Below are positions 7,631-16,765 of a DNA stretch of 41,664 nt, one piece after another. The notes beneath the pieces were generated by a model that was not told the DNA's origin, did not search any database, and saw only the letters and a list, made by a program, of their open reading frames with translations. Every line of letters starts with the position of its first letter. Position 1 is the first letter of the stretch. Source of the DNA: Candidatus Poribacteria bacterium (GTDB lineage: Bacteria > Poribacteria > WGA-4E > WGA-3G); contig JAGFCB010000254.1 in NCBI GenBank assembly GCA_022394775.1, positions 1 through 41,664 of the forward strand. The letters are read 5' to 3'. Made by a program: the position numbers and the translations under genes.

Positions 7631-8284
7631 CTACTCTTTACCCCTGGTTGCAAAGGTGATTTTAATCTCAATTTGGCTGCCTGCGGCATTGGCGACTTTA
7701 CCAACGATGACATAGACGGTGGCGTTGGTCAGCTCTTTGCCTTTGACGAGTTCAAGTGTCGCTTCGTACCCTTCGACTTTGCCAATCCAGCCGACATTAT
7801 CCCCATCTTCGGTTTGAAGTGCGATGTTTCCGGTTACCTCTTCAGTGAAGGTAATCTCGATCCATCCGTCGCTATTGACGGATTCGGCATTGATATCCTT
7901 GTCGCCGTCTTTAACAGTGCCACCCGTGACACGCAGATTGGTTCAGTCCGGCGCGGTAACTGTGTAGTTTAGTGCCAGGGTGCCACCAACCCAAGCGATC
8001 GTCAATGTGAGTTCACCAAGGGTGAAGGGACCTGTGATCGTGGCTGTTTTGCCTGCGACCTTGACGGTCCCAGCACTTACCTTGACATCAAGGGGGATGT
8101 TGTCGAAGGTAACCTTAATGGGCTCGTTCGTGGCGATTTGACCGCCCGATGGGATTGCCTTTACGAAGTTAACTGGGACAGGTTCATTTGCGACTATATC
8201 ATCATCACCCCCGCAGCCAGCGAGTGTTGAAACAGCGAACAGACCTGCCAGTAATAATACGAAGCTTCTCAGCAATTTTGGCAT
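7631..8284 (-). pseudogene. Lipoprotein with two Ig-like domains, interrupted by an in-frame TGA
   Basis: The start is ATG 8284 (GGAG upstream). It gives a lipoprotein signal MPKLLRSFVLLLAGLFAVSTLAGC with lipobox LAGC, so the product is membrane-anchored. A first beta-rich Ig-like unit ends at TYTVTAPD-type sequence and meets TGA at 7943-7945. The same frame then stays open for another 103 codons to TAG at 7631-7633. This part encodes a second Ig-like unit (VTGGTVKDGD, IEITFTEEVTGNIALQ, ATLELVKGKEL). Coding quality on both sides is equal, so the TGA looks recent, or is a sequencing error or a readthrough site. If the TGA is obeyed the product has 112 residues. Confidence 0.8.
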
Positions 8285-8341
8285 AGGCGTTAACTCCATA
8301 AATTTCTGACCTCGCCAGTGGTCGTCGGATGAGCGTTTGAA

Positions 8342-9121
8342 TTAATAAGATCCTTTAATCGTCCCCCACGTCGTGCTTAACTTATCTTGTGGTTCGACGG
8401 GTAGAACGAGGTCTTCGACGGAATCGCCGATAAAGATGTTATCGATATAAACGAGTCCATAGTTGCCGAATTTACCGGTTTTAAAGGTGCCGTCTTCACC
8501 TTCGGTCGCGGGATCGATTTTATCAAACGACCTTTTGTCTTTCCGCTCTTTTAACTTGAAAGTGAATTTATTGCCCTTGAGAATCAGTTGTGCGCGATAC
8601 CAGACTTCGGGTTCGTTTTCTACCATTCCATCTTTGACTTTTGCCCAATTCCCTTGGCGTTTGTAGAAATGGTATTCTCTGCCGCCTTGCCGTCGGTCGC
8701 TTAAGTAGAACTTCTCACCATCTTGGAAACGGAAGACAACACCCATATAGAAGTCATCGGGAAACATCATATCCCATTCAGCGACGTAATCGTCCCAACC
8801 TGCGTCGCCGACAACATAGATAGAGCCACCGACATCGTGCCGTGAGTCGTTAGATGGGTTGTCAGCGGTCAACAAGACCCTATTACTCGCTTTTTTCGGG
8901 TCAGCGACGACTTTAGCGGTTGTTTTACCGTCGTGTCCGACTTCCCATTTGCTCGGTTCTGCTCCAATATTATCTTTCTCAAAGTCGTCGTGAAACAGTA
9001 GGACTGCCGCTGCTTGTGTTGTTATACCGATGCATAACATGAACATGGCAATTTTAAGAGCAAGTTTAATCTTGTGAGAAACTTGGCTACGTTGGAAATG
9101 GGGTAGCGGTATAGAATTCAT
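8342..9121 (-). CDS. Secreted jelly-roll protein (LamG/DUF1080-like)
   Basis: A 259-aa protein starting at ATG 9121 with a strong GGAGGAAAA site. A hydrophobic signal (KIALKIAMFMLCIG region, about residues 20-38) ends in TQAAA, so it is exported. The mature part starts FHDDFEKDNIGAEPSKWEV and has alternating strands with YHFYKRQGNWAKV and WYRAQLILKGNKFTFKLK. That pattern is seen in concanavalin-like/DUF1080 domains that bind or cleave carbohydrates. No catalytic residue can be assigned. It lies next to the Ig-like lipoprotein, 57 bp apart, so both may act at the cell surface. Confidence 0.65.
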   Translation of the reverse strand: MNSIPLPHFQRSQVSHKIKLALKIAMFMLCIGITTQAAAVLLFHDDFEKDNIGAEPSKWEVGHDGKTTAKVVADPKKASNRVLLTADNPSNDSRHDVGGSIYVVGDAGWDDYVAEWDMMFPDDFYMGVVFRFQDGEKFYLSDRRQGGREYHFYKRQGNWAKVKDGMVENEPEVWYRAQLILKGNKFTFKLKERKDKRSFDKIDPATEGEDGTFKTGKFGNYGLVYIDNIFIGDSVEDLVLPVEPQDKLSTTWGTIKGSY

Positions 9122-9140
9122 TTTTCCTCCATATTCCGAA

Positions 9141-9230
9141 GTGCACAAACTACAGTTTATGCTATAAGATGCACAGGAAACCAACAGCTTATGCTACAAA
9201 GATGCATAGGAAACTAACGGTCTCCTATGT
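9141..9230. repeat. Three diverged units of the CACAGGAAAC-type dispersed repeat
   Basis: Units of about 27-33 nt begin at 9141, 9168 and 9201. Each has GTGCACA or GATGCAYAGG, an AAACYAAC core and an end like TATGCTAYA. They lie upstream of the jelly-roll gene and belong to the same family as 6104-6158 and 37791-37842. Confidence 0.55.
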
Positions 9231-9272
9231 TAAAAAAGAGGTTCAAGGTTGCCAAGCGCGCTGATGCCGAAA

Positions 9273-10025
9273 TTATTGTGCTACGACGTTGTTTTGTAAA
9301 ACACCGATGCCTTCAATTTCAATTTCGACGACATCACCGGCTTTCAATGCAGTCGTTGTGCCGGGTGTACCCGTAAAGATTGCATCTCCGGGTTCAAGGG
9401 TTATCGCCTGTGAAATGAAACTGACAATGGTTGTTACTGGAAAGATAAGGTCTGCGGTCGTCTGCTTCTGAACGACTTCGCCGTTGATGCGGGTCTCTAA
9501 TTGTGCGTCGGTGTAATCAACATCGGTCGCGATGACGGGACCTATGGGTCCGAAGGTATCCGATGCTTTTGCGCGCCACCACTGCAAGTCGTTGCCCTGC
9601 CATGTGCGTGCGCTGACATCATTACCACAGGTTACGCCCAAGATGTTAGCGGCTGCCTCTTCGGGTGTCGCTTTCCGAGTCTGTTTCTTCATGATGACGA
9701 CGAGTTCGCCTTCGGCGTGTACGTCATCATCGCCGTCAGGTAGTTCAATATTGCCACCGGGATCGTTGATACATGAAGGCGTTTTGATGAAGATTTCGGG
9801 GTTTTGTGGTTCCGGTGCGCCGTCTAAATGACTCCGGTAATTCAGACCGACAGCCAATACCTTTGTCGGTGTTGTCGGTGCGAGGAGTTTGACGTCTGCT
9901 AATGCAACGCTCTCACCGGTTTCGTTGTGTTCACCGAATGGGCATCCCGATAGTAGGTTCAGATTTTCTCCTGAAACAGTGCCGTAACCGATTGTGCCAT
10001 TTAATTCATATCGTGCAAATTTCAT
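9273..10025 (-). CDS. Fumarylacetoacetate hydrolase (FAH)-family protein
   Basis: A 250-aa protein with the FAH fold signatures: VGLNYRSHL, HAEGELVVIM with acidic metal ligands E105 and E107, GVTCGNDVSAR with D136, KASDTFGPIGP, and FTGTPG near the end. Family members hydrolyse or isomerise beta-diketo or oxo-acids (acylpyruvases, 2-hydroxyhepta-2,4-dienedioate isomerases) in aromatic and sugar-acid breakdown, using Mg or Ca in the cytoplasm. The length is that of the short single-domain branch, without the N-terminal SH3-like domain of true fumarylacetoacetase. The start ATG 10,025 has AAGGAAAA upstream within a repeat-like sequence. Substrate not determinable. Confidence 0.88.
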   Translation of the reverse strand: MKFARYELNGTIGYGTVSGENLNLLSGCPFGEHNETGESVALADVKLLAPTTPTKVLAVGLNYRSHLDGAPEPQNPEIFIKTPSCINDPGGNIELPDGDDDVHAEGELVVIMKKQTRKATPEEAAANILGVTCGNDVSARTWQGNDLQWWRAKASDTFGPIGPVIATDVDYTDAQLETRINGEVVQKQTTADLIFPVTTIVSFISQAITLEPGDAIFTGTPGTTTALKAGDVVEIEIEGIGVLQNNVVAQ

Positions 10026-10059
10026 ATTTTAAATTTTCCTTGCGAATAAGTAAATATAA

Positions 10060-10161
10060 GAATCGCGAGTAGAACTCGCTCCTACCAATAGATATAGGAA
10101 TCGCGAGTAGAACTCGCTCTTACAAATAGGTGGAGGAATCGCGAGTAGAACTCGCTCCTAC
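10060..10161. repeat. Three 38-bp tandem repeats, each with a perfect hairpin
   Basis: The 26-nt core starts at 10060, 10098 and 10136, an exact 38-bp period. Each copy contains GCGAGT-aga-ACTCGC, a six-bp perfect stem with a three-base loop. Copies differ by one base in the core (TCCTAC or TCTTAC) and more in the 12-nt linker. They lie between the divergent FAH and argC genes and look like REP-type intergenic repeats. Confidence 0.85.
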
Positions 10162-10348
10162 AGATAATAGCGGCTTAATTTAGAAGCCGAAAGTTATTAT
10201 ATTTTATCCTGTATACGCGGGGCTGTCAATTTATTTCTTTCGGAAGGGTGTCGGCGATCAGCAATTCGTGTTGAGATAAAAGAGGTGATCAGTGAAGATG
10301 GAAAGGTAAAAAGTAAGAAATCGAATAGCCTTATAGTAGGGTGCTAAT

Positions 10349-10377
10349 TTGACTTTTCCCTCAAGATGTGCTAAAAT
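10349..10377 (+). promoter_or_regulatory. Sigma70-like promoter of argC
   Basis: TTGACT at 10349-10354 and TAAAAT at 10372-10377 are separated by exactly 17 nt. The predicted start is near 10384, about 43 nt before the argC ATG. The rest of the 400-bp gap to the FAH gene holds the tandem repeats and otherwise nothing recognisable. Confidence 0.7.
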
Positions 10378-10426
10378 TCCTGCATGATTTATAACCTGAA
10401 AATAAAAAAGATGCGGTGAAATGTAA

Positions 10427-11470
10427 ATGATAAAAGTTGGTATTGTGGGTGCGTCAGGATATAGCGGCAGTGAGTTGTTACGCTTTCTTGCCAATCATTC
10501 GGGGAAGTTGGAGGTAGCACTCTGTACCTCTGAAACTTACGCGGGACAGTGTGTTGACAGTGTGCTCCCTAACCTGCGTGGCTTTGTGTCCTCCAAATTT
10601 GAAGCCTTAGACCTTGATTCCCTTAAAGAACGGGTAGATGTTGTTGTCCTTGCTGTTCCACACAAAGTGGCGATGTCGTTTGTGCCACAAATTTTGGAAC
10701 AGGGGTTGCGCATCGTAGATTTTAGTGCGGACTATCGGCTCGAAGATGCTAATACTTATGAAGCGTGGTATCATACTGAACATACAAGCGCGGAACTCAT
10801 GCCGCAGGCGATATACGGGTTGCCGGAACGGTATCGTGCCAAAATTCGGGATGCCCAACTTGTGGCGAATCCGGGGTGTTATCCGACGAGTGCGACACTT
10901 GCGGCGATGCCGTTGGTCGCGGAAGGTGTCGTGAAATTAGATTCCATCATTGTTGACTCGAAATCAGGCATTTCGGGTGCCGGTCCGAAGCCTCGCGAAA
11001 ATACACACTATCCGAATCGGGAGTCTAACGTTGTCGCTTACAACATCGGTTCGCATCGGCATACGCCGGAGATTGAACAGGAGTTGAGTGCTGTTGCCTC
11101 CGCGCCGGTTCAGGTGACGTTCACGCCGCACCTTGTCCCGATGACGCGGGGTATTCTCAGCACTGTCTATATGCGTCTCACCGAGGAGATGTCCACTGAA
11201 GAAGCCCTCGGCATCTATTCAGACTTTTACGAGCACGAGCCGTTTGTTCGGGTGCTTCCGTCGGGGGCATACCCGGAGACGAAGGCAGTACTCGGTAGTA
11301 ATTATTGCGATGTTGGGCTTGAAGTGGATAGTCGGACCCGCCGCGTCGTCGCGATGGCAGCGATTGATAATCTTGGGAAGGGTGCAGCAGGAGCTGTTGT
11401 TCAAAATCTCAACCTGATGTTTGGTCTTGATGAAACTGATGGGCTGAAGGTGCCGGGGATAATGCCGTAG
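10427..11470 (+). CDS. argC: N-acetyl-gamma-glutamyl-phosphate reductase
   Basis: A 347-aa protein of standard length. ArgC reduces N-acetyl-glutamyl-5-phosphate to the semialdehyde with NADPH, the third step of arginine synthesis. The N-terminal Rossmann motif GIVGASGYSGSELLRFL (residues 5-21) and the catalytic cysteine C151 in ANPGCYPTS are clear. Also present are IDSKSG-like SKSGISGAG and the substrate-binding HRHTPEIEQ region. No other arg gene is adjacent; lpxB follows almost immediately. The ribosome site is weak (GCGGTGAAATGTAA). The promoter at 10349-10377 should drive argC and probably lpxB-lpxK. Confidence 0.97.
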   Translation: MIKVGIVGASGYSGSELLRFLANHSGKLEVALCTSETYAGQCVDSVLPNLRGFVSSKFEALDLDSLKERVDVVVLAVPHKVAMSFVPQILEQGLRIVDFSADYRLEDANTYEAWYHTEHTSAELMPQAIYGLPERYRAKIRDAQLVANPGCYPTSATLAAMPLVAEGVVKLDSIIVDSKSGISGAGPKPRENTHYPNRESNVVAYNIGSHRHTPEIEQELSAVASAPVQVTFTPHLVPMTRGILSTVYMRLTEEMSTEEALGIYSDFYEHEPFVRVLPSGAYPETKAVLGSNYCDVGLEVDSRTRRVVAMAAIDNLGKGAAGAVVQNLNLMFGLDETDGLKVPGIMP

Positions 11471-11471
11471 A

Positions 11472-12743
11472 ATGGCTGTCGGCAGTCAGCCGTCGGCAGT
11501 CAGTAAATTCTTGTGGGGGTTCCAATATTCGCTGATGCCACAAACCTCTTTTTCCCGAGCGCCGAAAGCTGAGGGCCGAAAGCCGAAGATTATGATTGTT
11601 ACTGGTGAGCCATCTGGTGACTTACACGCTTCCCATGTTGCTCGGCAACTCAAGGCACTTTGTCCCGATATAACTCTCTTTGGCATGGGTGGCGATCAGA
11701 TGGAAGCGGCATCGGTGAAACTTGATCTACACATCCGAGATTCCGCTGTCATGGGGTTTGCCGATGTTGTTACTGTCCTACCGATGTTCCTTCGGAAACA
11801 GGCGTATCTGAAACGGCGTATCCGTGAAGAACGTCCTGATGTGCTGCTCCTTGTGGATTTTGCCGAGTTTAATATGCCGTTAGCCAAATTTGCTCGGAGG
11901 CAAGGCGTTTCGGTTGTCTATTACATTCCGCCAAAGGCGTGGGCATGGCGTGCAAAGCGTGCGCGGAAGTTAGCAAAATGGGCGGACGTTGTTGCTGCAA
12001 TTTTTCCTTTTGAGGCAGAATTTTACCGAAATGCTGGGGCAAACGCTGAATTCGTTGGACATCCGCTTGTCGATTTCGCACAGACATCCCTAACGATGCG
12101 CGAGGCACGGGAACATCTCAATTTATGTGAAATGGGAGACGATCATGAGGCTCCTGTTATTGGATTGATGCCTGGAAGTCGCCGTTCTGAAATCCGACAC
12201 ATCCTACCGGTCATGTTAGAAACCGCTGCGAACATCGCTAAGGTCTATCCGAATGCCCAGTGGGTTCTTCCGTTAGCCCCCGGAATTTCTCGTGAACTTA
12301 TTACAGCGTGCCAACAGGAACTGCCAAATATTGAGATCCCGCCCATCAAAATCGTTGAAGAGGCGACTTACACAGCGATGCGGGCATCGACCTTATTGCT
12401 GGTTACTTCTGGCACAGCGACGCTTGAGGCAGCATGCATTGGGACACCGATGCTTATCGTTTTTCGGACTGCGCCCGTTAATTGGCACATTGTCAAGGCG
12501 TTGACTCCGTTAGAGCGGAGTGGACTTCCTAACCTTGTTGCTGGATGTGATATTGTTCCAGAGCTTCTACAGACAGGACTGACCCCGACTGCCTTAACGG
12601 AACAGTCTCTCGACTTCCTGCGAGATCCACAGAAACGGGCAGTACAACGGGAGGCACTTCAAGCAGTTTATGCGCAACTCGGCACAACTGGTGCCGCTGA
12701 ACGGACTGCTGAATTGGTGTTAGATGCTGCAAAAAGTCTGTAA
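11472..12743 (+). CDS. lpxB: Lipid-A-disaccharide synthase
   Basis: LpxB joins UDP-2,3-diacylglucosamine and lipid X to form the lipid A disaccharide on the inner membrane. Family marks include IMIVTGEPSGDLHA, FGMGGDQM, AVMGFADVV, VDFAEFN, YYIPPKAWAWR, VGHPLVD, LMPGSRRSEI and TSGTATLEA. The first 40 codons are atypical. They run through two GTCGGCAGTCAG direct repeats (11478-11489, 11492-11503) and a GCCGAAAGC repeat. Normal LpxB proteins begin close to IMIVTGE, so the true start may be ATG 11592 or 11535 rather than 11472. ATG 11472 is one base after the argC stop and could be translated by coupling. Confidence 0.93.
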   Translation: MAVGSQPSAVSKFLWGFQYSLMPQTSFSRAPKAEGRKPKIMIVTGEPSGDLHASHVARQLKALCPDITLFGMGGDQMEAASVKLDLHIRDSAVMGFADVVTVLPMFLRKQAYLKRRIREERPDVLLLVDFAEFNMPLAKFARRQGVSVVYYIPPKAWAWRAKRARKLAKWADVVAAIFPFEAEFYRNAGANAEFVGHPLVDFAQTSLTMREAREHLNLCEMGDDHEAPVIGLMPGSRRSEIRHILPVMLETAANIAKVYPNAQWVLPLAPGISRELITACQQELPNIEIPPIKIVEEATYTAMRASTLLLVTSGTATLEAACIGTPMLIVFRTAPVNWHIVKALTPLERSGLPNLVAGCDIVPELLQTGLTPTALTEQSLDFLRDPQKRAVQREALQAVYAQLGTTGAAERTAELVLDAAKSL

Positions 12744-12814
12744 AGTGCTCTAAAGTGCCTAAAGTTGTTAGGAACCTTCTTTTAACTTTACTGGGCGGAA
12801 ACACCGAAGCAAAA

Positions 12815-12841
12815 CACTTCGCGACTTTAGAAAGCGAAGTG
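12815..12841 (+). other. Hairpin between lpxB and lpxK
   Basis: CACTTCGC (12815-12822) and GCGAAGTG (12834-12841) form a perfect eight-bp stem around an 11-nt loop. There is no T run, so a strong terminator is unlikely. It could protect or weaken the message between the two genes. Confidence 0.5.
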
Positions 12842-12873
12842 CTGTCGTTTCACACTTGCAAACTTTATCCACT

Positions 12874-13989
12874 ATGAAACGCACCCATTCTCCCGACCTT
12901 GCCTCGTTCCAGAAAAGACTTCTTGCCACGCCTATACGTTTCTTATTAATTCCCCTGAGTTGGCTCTATGCCGCGGTGATTTCAATACGAAACCGGTTTT
13001 ATACACTTGGTGTGTTTAAAGCGCGTAGACTGCCGTGTCGCGTCATTAGTGTGGGGAACATCGTTGTTGGTGGAACAGGGAAAACACCTGCTGTTATTGC
13101 TATTGCGAAACACCTTCAAGCGAAGAATGTACGCGTCGGTATTTTGATGCGCGGGTATAAACGCCAATCTCGTGAAAAGGTGACAATTGTCTCAGACGGT
13201 GAAAAAGTGCGCGCTTCCCTGAGAGAAAGCGGCGATGAAGCAGACATGATGGCGAGACACCTTAAGGGCATTCCGATTGTTGTAAGTCGTCAACGGTATC
13301 AGGCAGGACAGATTGCACTTGAACGTTTTGGGGTGGATGTCCTACTTCTTGATGATGGATTCCAACACCGACAACTTGCCCGTGATGTTGATATTCTTAC
13401 GCTTTCCACAAAACACCCTTTCGGAGACCCACAGAGATTGCTACCCGCGGGGACCTTGCGCGAGCCACCTATCGCCCTCCGACGTGCAGACATTATCCTA
13501 TTGACCCATACAGATACAACGCATGTATTGCCGCATACCAAAGCTGCGGTGAGGCAGTTAGTACCGAATGCTTTGGTTCTGGAGAGTATCCACCAAGCGG
13601 GGCATGTCTATCCGTTGCTACCGAAAGTAGGCGAAGCAGAAATAGATTTTCGCCCTGCTGTGGAAGTGCTTGAAGGCAAGCGGATCCTTGCAGTATGTGG
13701 GATCGGGCAGCCAGAGACATTTGTCGCGACACTTATGCAGTGTTCTCCAGAAAGTGTGGCGTTATTGGCGTTTCCAGATCATCATGATTATACTGAGATT
13801 GATATGGGGCAGATGAACACCGCATTTCAGGCTGCGGCAGCGGATTTGATTGTGATAACACAGAAAGACGAACAAAAACTGGCGAACCTTGTGACACAAA
13901 ACGAACTCCCGATAGTTGTATTGGAGATCGCGTTGGTTATCACAGAAGATATTGAAAAATTTACTGATATGTTATTATCTGCTCATTAG
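12874..13989 (+). CDS. lpxK: Tetraacyldisaccharide 4'-kinase
   Basis: LpxK phosphorylates the lipid A disaccharide at the 4' position on the inner face of the inner membrane. The 371-aa product has an N-terminal hydrophobic membrane-associated segment (FLLIPLSWLYAAVISI, about 23-38), the P-loop GNIVVGGTGKTP (61-72) and the LpxK signature LLDDGFQHR (about 158-166). It also has the HPFGDPQRLLPAGTLREP segment. I use ATG 12874; a TTG six codons earlier is also possible. No clear ribosome site is seen. It is the natural partner of lpxB and ends three bases before the convergent 851-aa gene. The two lpx genes show that the cell has an outer membrane. Confidence 0.95.
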   Translation: MKRTHSPDLASFQKRLLATPIRFLLIPLSWLYAAVISIRNRFYTLGVFKARRLPCRVISVGNIVVGGTGKTPAVIAIAKHLQAKNVRVGILMRGYKRQSREKVTIVSDGEKVRASLRESGDEADMMARHLKGIPIVVSRQRYQAGQIALERFGVDVLLLDDGFQHRQLARDVDILTLSTKHPFGDPQRLLPAGTLREPPIALRRADIILLTHTDTTHVLPHTKAAVRQLVPNALVLESIHQAGHVYPLLPKVGEAEIDFRPAVEVLEGKRILAVCGIGQPETFVATLMQCSPESVALLAFPDHHDYTEIDMGQMNTAFQAAAADLIVITQKDEQKLANLVTQNELPIVVLEIALVITEDIEKFTDMLLSAH

Positions 13990-13992
13990 GTA

Positions 13993-16548
13993 TCACGTTC
14001 TGGTGCTCTGTGACTTACGCGGGGAACGTTGCTTGTCGATCCATTTGACAGAAAAATGGAGCAGATTTTCCATCATCTTATCGTTGATTCGTACATCCTT
14101 CTCTGTCTCATTCTTCAAGCTGGTAACGATGTATAACCCTTTCTGGAAGGGGAGCAGGAGCAGGGCGGATGCCTTTTCAAACCCCTCTCTCGGCAGCCCT
14201 GCGGCGGCGGTATTGATTTTGGCGAGAGACGTCCATTTTCCGAGTGGATCGATCCACATATCATCCAATCGAACCGGGGATTGCTCCACCGTGTTTGGAT
14301 CATCGTGATGGTTTCCATTCAGTGGGTTCGGGTGTTGGAAGATACGAGAGCGTTTCCCTTGTGAAGTCGGAAATAATTCGTAAGTTTCATCGCATGAGAT
14401 GCCAGTAAGCGGTTCAGGTATCCATCCGGCGCCACGGCGTTGTTTGGTGCTGGCTGTAATGTCTTGTCCTGAAACGATGGCGACACCCCCTTGGCTAACG
14501 AAATTTTTAATCCGATGTTCGGCATCAATGTTCAGACGATAGCCGGATTTGTAGATTTCGCCGTTGCCGATCCACAGAATATCGGTTTTCGGGAGTCGAT
14601 CGGTTCGTAAATCTTGCGTTTCCTTGTAAATCATGTGATGCTCTTGAATATATTCAAAACGTTCTAGGACAGGATATTCCACCGAAGATGTATTGCCGGT
14701 GAATGCCATGAGTCTGATCGGCATCGCCATTTGTACTTCTGAGCGCGTGACGCCGGGTGTTTTCGGAACGCCGTCATTCGGTTTCCAAAATTTGGTGTTA
14801 AATGTAGCGTTTATGTTCCCGACAATTCGGTTACGTATCAGTTTTCGGCGGCGTGTGCGCTGTTCGGCTGTGTTTAAACTTCGTGCTGGATAGACCAGGG
14901 GTGCCAATGCTTCGTGCCGAACGGCGTTACTGTGTATCTGTTCAACGATAGAGGCGTGTGCCGTAATCTTGGCACGATTTATCGGCAGGAGCCGTTTAAA
15001 GATAGGGAATCCACGACGGAATTTATTATCGAAACGACGGAACGCGTTTTCAATGTCCCACCGTCGCCCATAACTGGTGTCGATTGTCTTCAAATCAATG
15101 CGTTCTTCGTTGACGTTTGTCACGTATCCGTGAACGACATTGATACCGTGGATAGGTTTGCCATCCTTGTCTGCGATAGCGATGTCCTCGGTATCGCGCA
15201 TATCTAAAACCGTGTCTGTTAAGCCGGTTAAACTGAAAATTTCTGGTTGATATTTCTCCGCGCTCTCGACAATAGTGCAACAATCCCGTGGGAAAACGAT
15301 ATCGGCATCCCGAAAAGATAGGAAATCGAGTTTAATCTTTTTATAATTTCTGATTGTAAGGGGTTGATGCGCGGTAATACGTTCAAATGGACCGACTCTA
15401 TGCCTTGCGACGGGTCGGATCGGGAGTTTCTGAACACTGAAGGCAGGAATATGGTGTTTAAACTCAAAGTTATGTGCCCATTGAGGGGCATCTTCATGGA
15501 GTACAACATGTCCGAGCCGGATCTGGTAGGGTGTATTGTTCTCAAAGACGAGTGAATAGCCCTCTTCATCGTTACCCTCAGCTCGAACCCGTAAGCCTCG
15601 GTCATCACGACGGTTCAGCTTGGCCATATCGTGGGCAAACTCATGTTCATATCCCCACTGGTCTCTGTATCCGTTGTTATCTTTGTCTTTTACATCCATC
15701 AAAGCTATGTGTTTTTCGTTATAGTCTTTGAGGATAGCGGTGTATTCAGTGGTATGTTCACCGACGCGGACTCGGACTTTGATTCGGGTGCCAACCAGGC
15801 GTTCAATTAAACGTTCATAAGTTTCCTGTGCCTCGACGTGCTCAGTAGTATCTTGGAGTCTATTAATCCCTGTTATGTCTCCTTTTCCATCTGTTGCTTC
15901 TCGATATGCTACGTTGTAGCGGTTAAACTGTCCACCTACACTCCGCTTAACACTGTGGAAAACCATACTGATGGCATTCGATGAGGCTTCTCTGAGGGCG
16001 ACGAACATATTTCGGATTTTCCGCCTCATTTTGAAGATGAATGGGGGGTGATAAACTCGCTCAAGCTCCCATGCGCGTTCCCGTAGTTCCCGCTCATTCA
16101 TTGCATCATGATAGCGGATGTATGCAACGATTTGTTTTTCGCGTTCGTCGTTGGTGAAGATATAACTCGGGGCGTGCCCGCGTTGTCGGGATTCCTCGGA
16201 GATAATTTCCATACCTGAGAGTTCAAGCCGCATTGTACCTCGATAGCGTCTACCATCATTCATCTGAAAAACGACATATTTGTTCAGGAGAGTCTTCAGG
16301 AGTTTATCTTTCTGGAAGAGTCTTAACAGATAAAAGAAAGCACTAAAAAGAAAGATGATTAAGATGATTCCGGCGTAGAGTTTTACCCTTGCCCAAATAC
16401 CGCTCGCGCCTTCGTTTACAGCATCGGCAATTGCGTCGTCTTGACCAAATGCTGCGGGCAAGAGTAAAAGCATCAACAAAACAGCCATTAGCATGTAGAG
16501 TGGAAAGCGATACGCTAAGAAGTGTACGATCCTGACGTTTTTAATCAT
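13993..16548 (-). CDS. Large membrane-anchored protein of unknown function
   Basis: An 851-aa protein I do not recognise as a whole. A signal or membrane segment is at about 16-34 (PLYMLMAVLLMLLLLPAAFG) and a second membrane helix at about 58-78. Residues 85-110 (VVFQMNDGRRYRGTMRLELSG) look like a small beta-barrel, and similar text recurs near 255-300. The last 200 residues (TDILWIGNGEIYKSGYRL, IKNFVSQGGVAIVSGQD) resemble the glutamine-amidotransferase-like fold used in DUF4159/ThuA-type proteins, without a visible catalytic Cys. The likely topology is short periplasmic N-terminus, two helices and a large soluble part. It lies alone between lpxK (convergent) and the isomerase gene. Confidence 0.6.
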   Translation of the reverse strand: MIKNVRIVHFLAYRFPLYMLMAVLLMLLLLPAAFGQDDAIADAVNEGASGIWARVKLYAGIILIIFLFSAFFYLLRLFQKDKLLKTLLNKYVVFQMNDGRRYRGTMRLELSGMEIISEESRQRGHAPSYIFTNDEREKQIVAYIRYHDAMNERELRERAWELERVYHPPFIFKMRRKIRNMFVALREASSNAISMVFHSVKRSVGGQFNRYNVAYREATDGKGDITGINRLQDTTEHVEAQETYERLIERLVGTRIKVRVRVGEHTTEYTAILKDYNEKHIALMDVKDKDNNGYRDQWGYEHEFAHDMAKLNRRDDRGLRVRAEGNDEEGYSLVFENNTPYQIRLGHVVLHEDAPQWAHNFEFKHHIPAFSVQKLPIRPVARHRVGPFERITAHQPLTIRNYKKIKLDFLSFRDADIVFPRDCCTIVESAEKYQPEIFSLTGLTDTVLDMRDTEDIAIADKDGKPIHGINVVHGYVTNVNEERIDLKTIDTSYGRRWDIENAFRRFDNKFRRGFPIFKRLLPINRAKITAHASIVEQIHSNAVRHEALAPLVYPARSLNTAEQRTRRRKLIRNRIVGNINATFNTKFWKPNDGVPKTPGVTRSEVQMAMPIRLMAFTGNTSSVEYPVLERFEYIQEHHMIYKETQDLRTDRLPKTDILWIGNGEIYKSGYRLNIDAEHRIKNFVSQGGVAIVSGQDITASTKQRRGAGWIPEPLTGISCDETYELFPTSQGKRSRIFQHPNPLNGNHHDDPNTVEQSPVRLDDMWIDPLGKWTSLAKINTAAAGLPREGFEKASALLLLPFQKGLYIVTSLKNETEKDVRINDKMMENLLHFSVKWIDKQRSPRKSQSTRT

Positions 16549-16765
16549 GCGTTAACCCTGTTCCTTTGAATCTGGACGCTAAATTCCTGCTTCATCTACT
16601 TTCACAGATAGACAGTTAGCCCTCGCGGGGTGTTAAGAAAAAGTATACCACATTAAAATAGGAGTATCAAGAAAAACGTAAATCTCCTAATCCACCTTCA
16701 TCCGTTTTTATCAGTCGGGTAGTGGACTTTAATCTAATATGCCAATGACCGGTTTTAAAGTGAGG

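Noticed and set aside
7943..7945. TGA as a selenocysteine or reassigned codon
   Set aside because: TGA ends other genes here normally, no SECIS-like hairpin is apparent after it, and the protein is a structural lipoprotein without a redox site.
10060..10161. Three regularly spaced repeats that could suggest a CRISPR array
   Set aside because: Linkers are only 12 nt and similar to each other, the repeat is a simple hairpin, and no cas gene is in the window.
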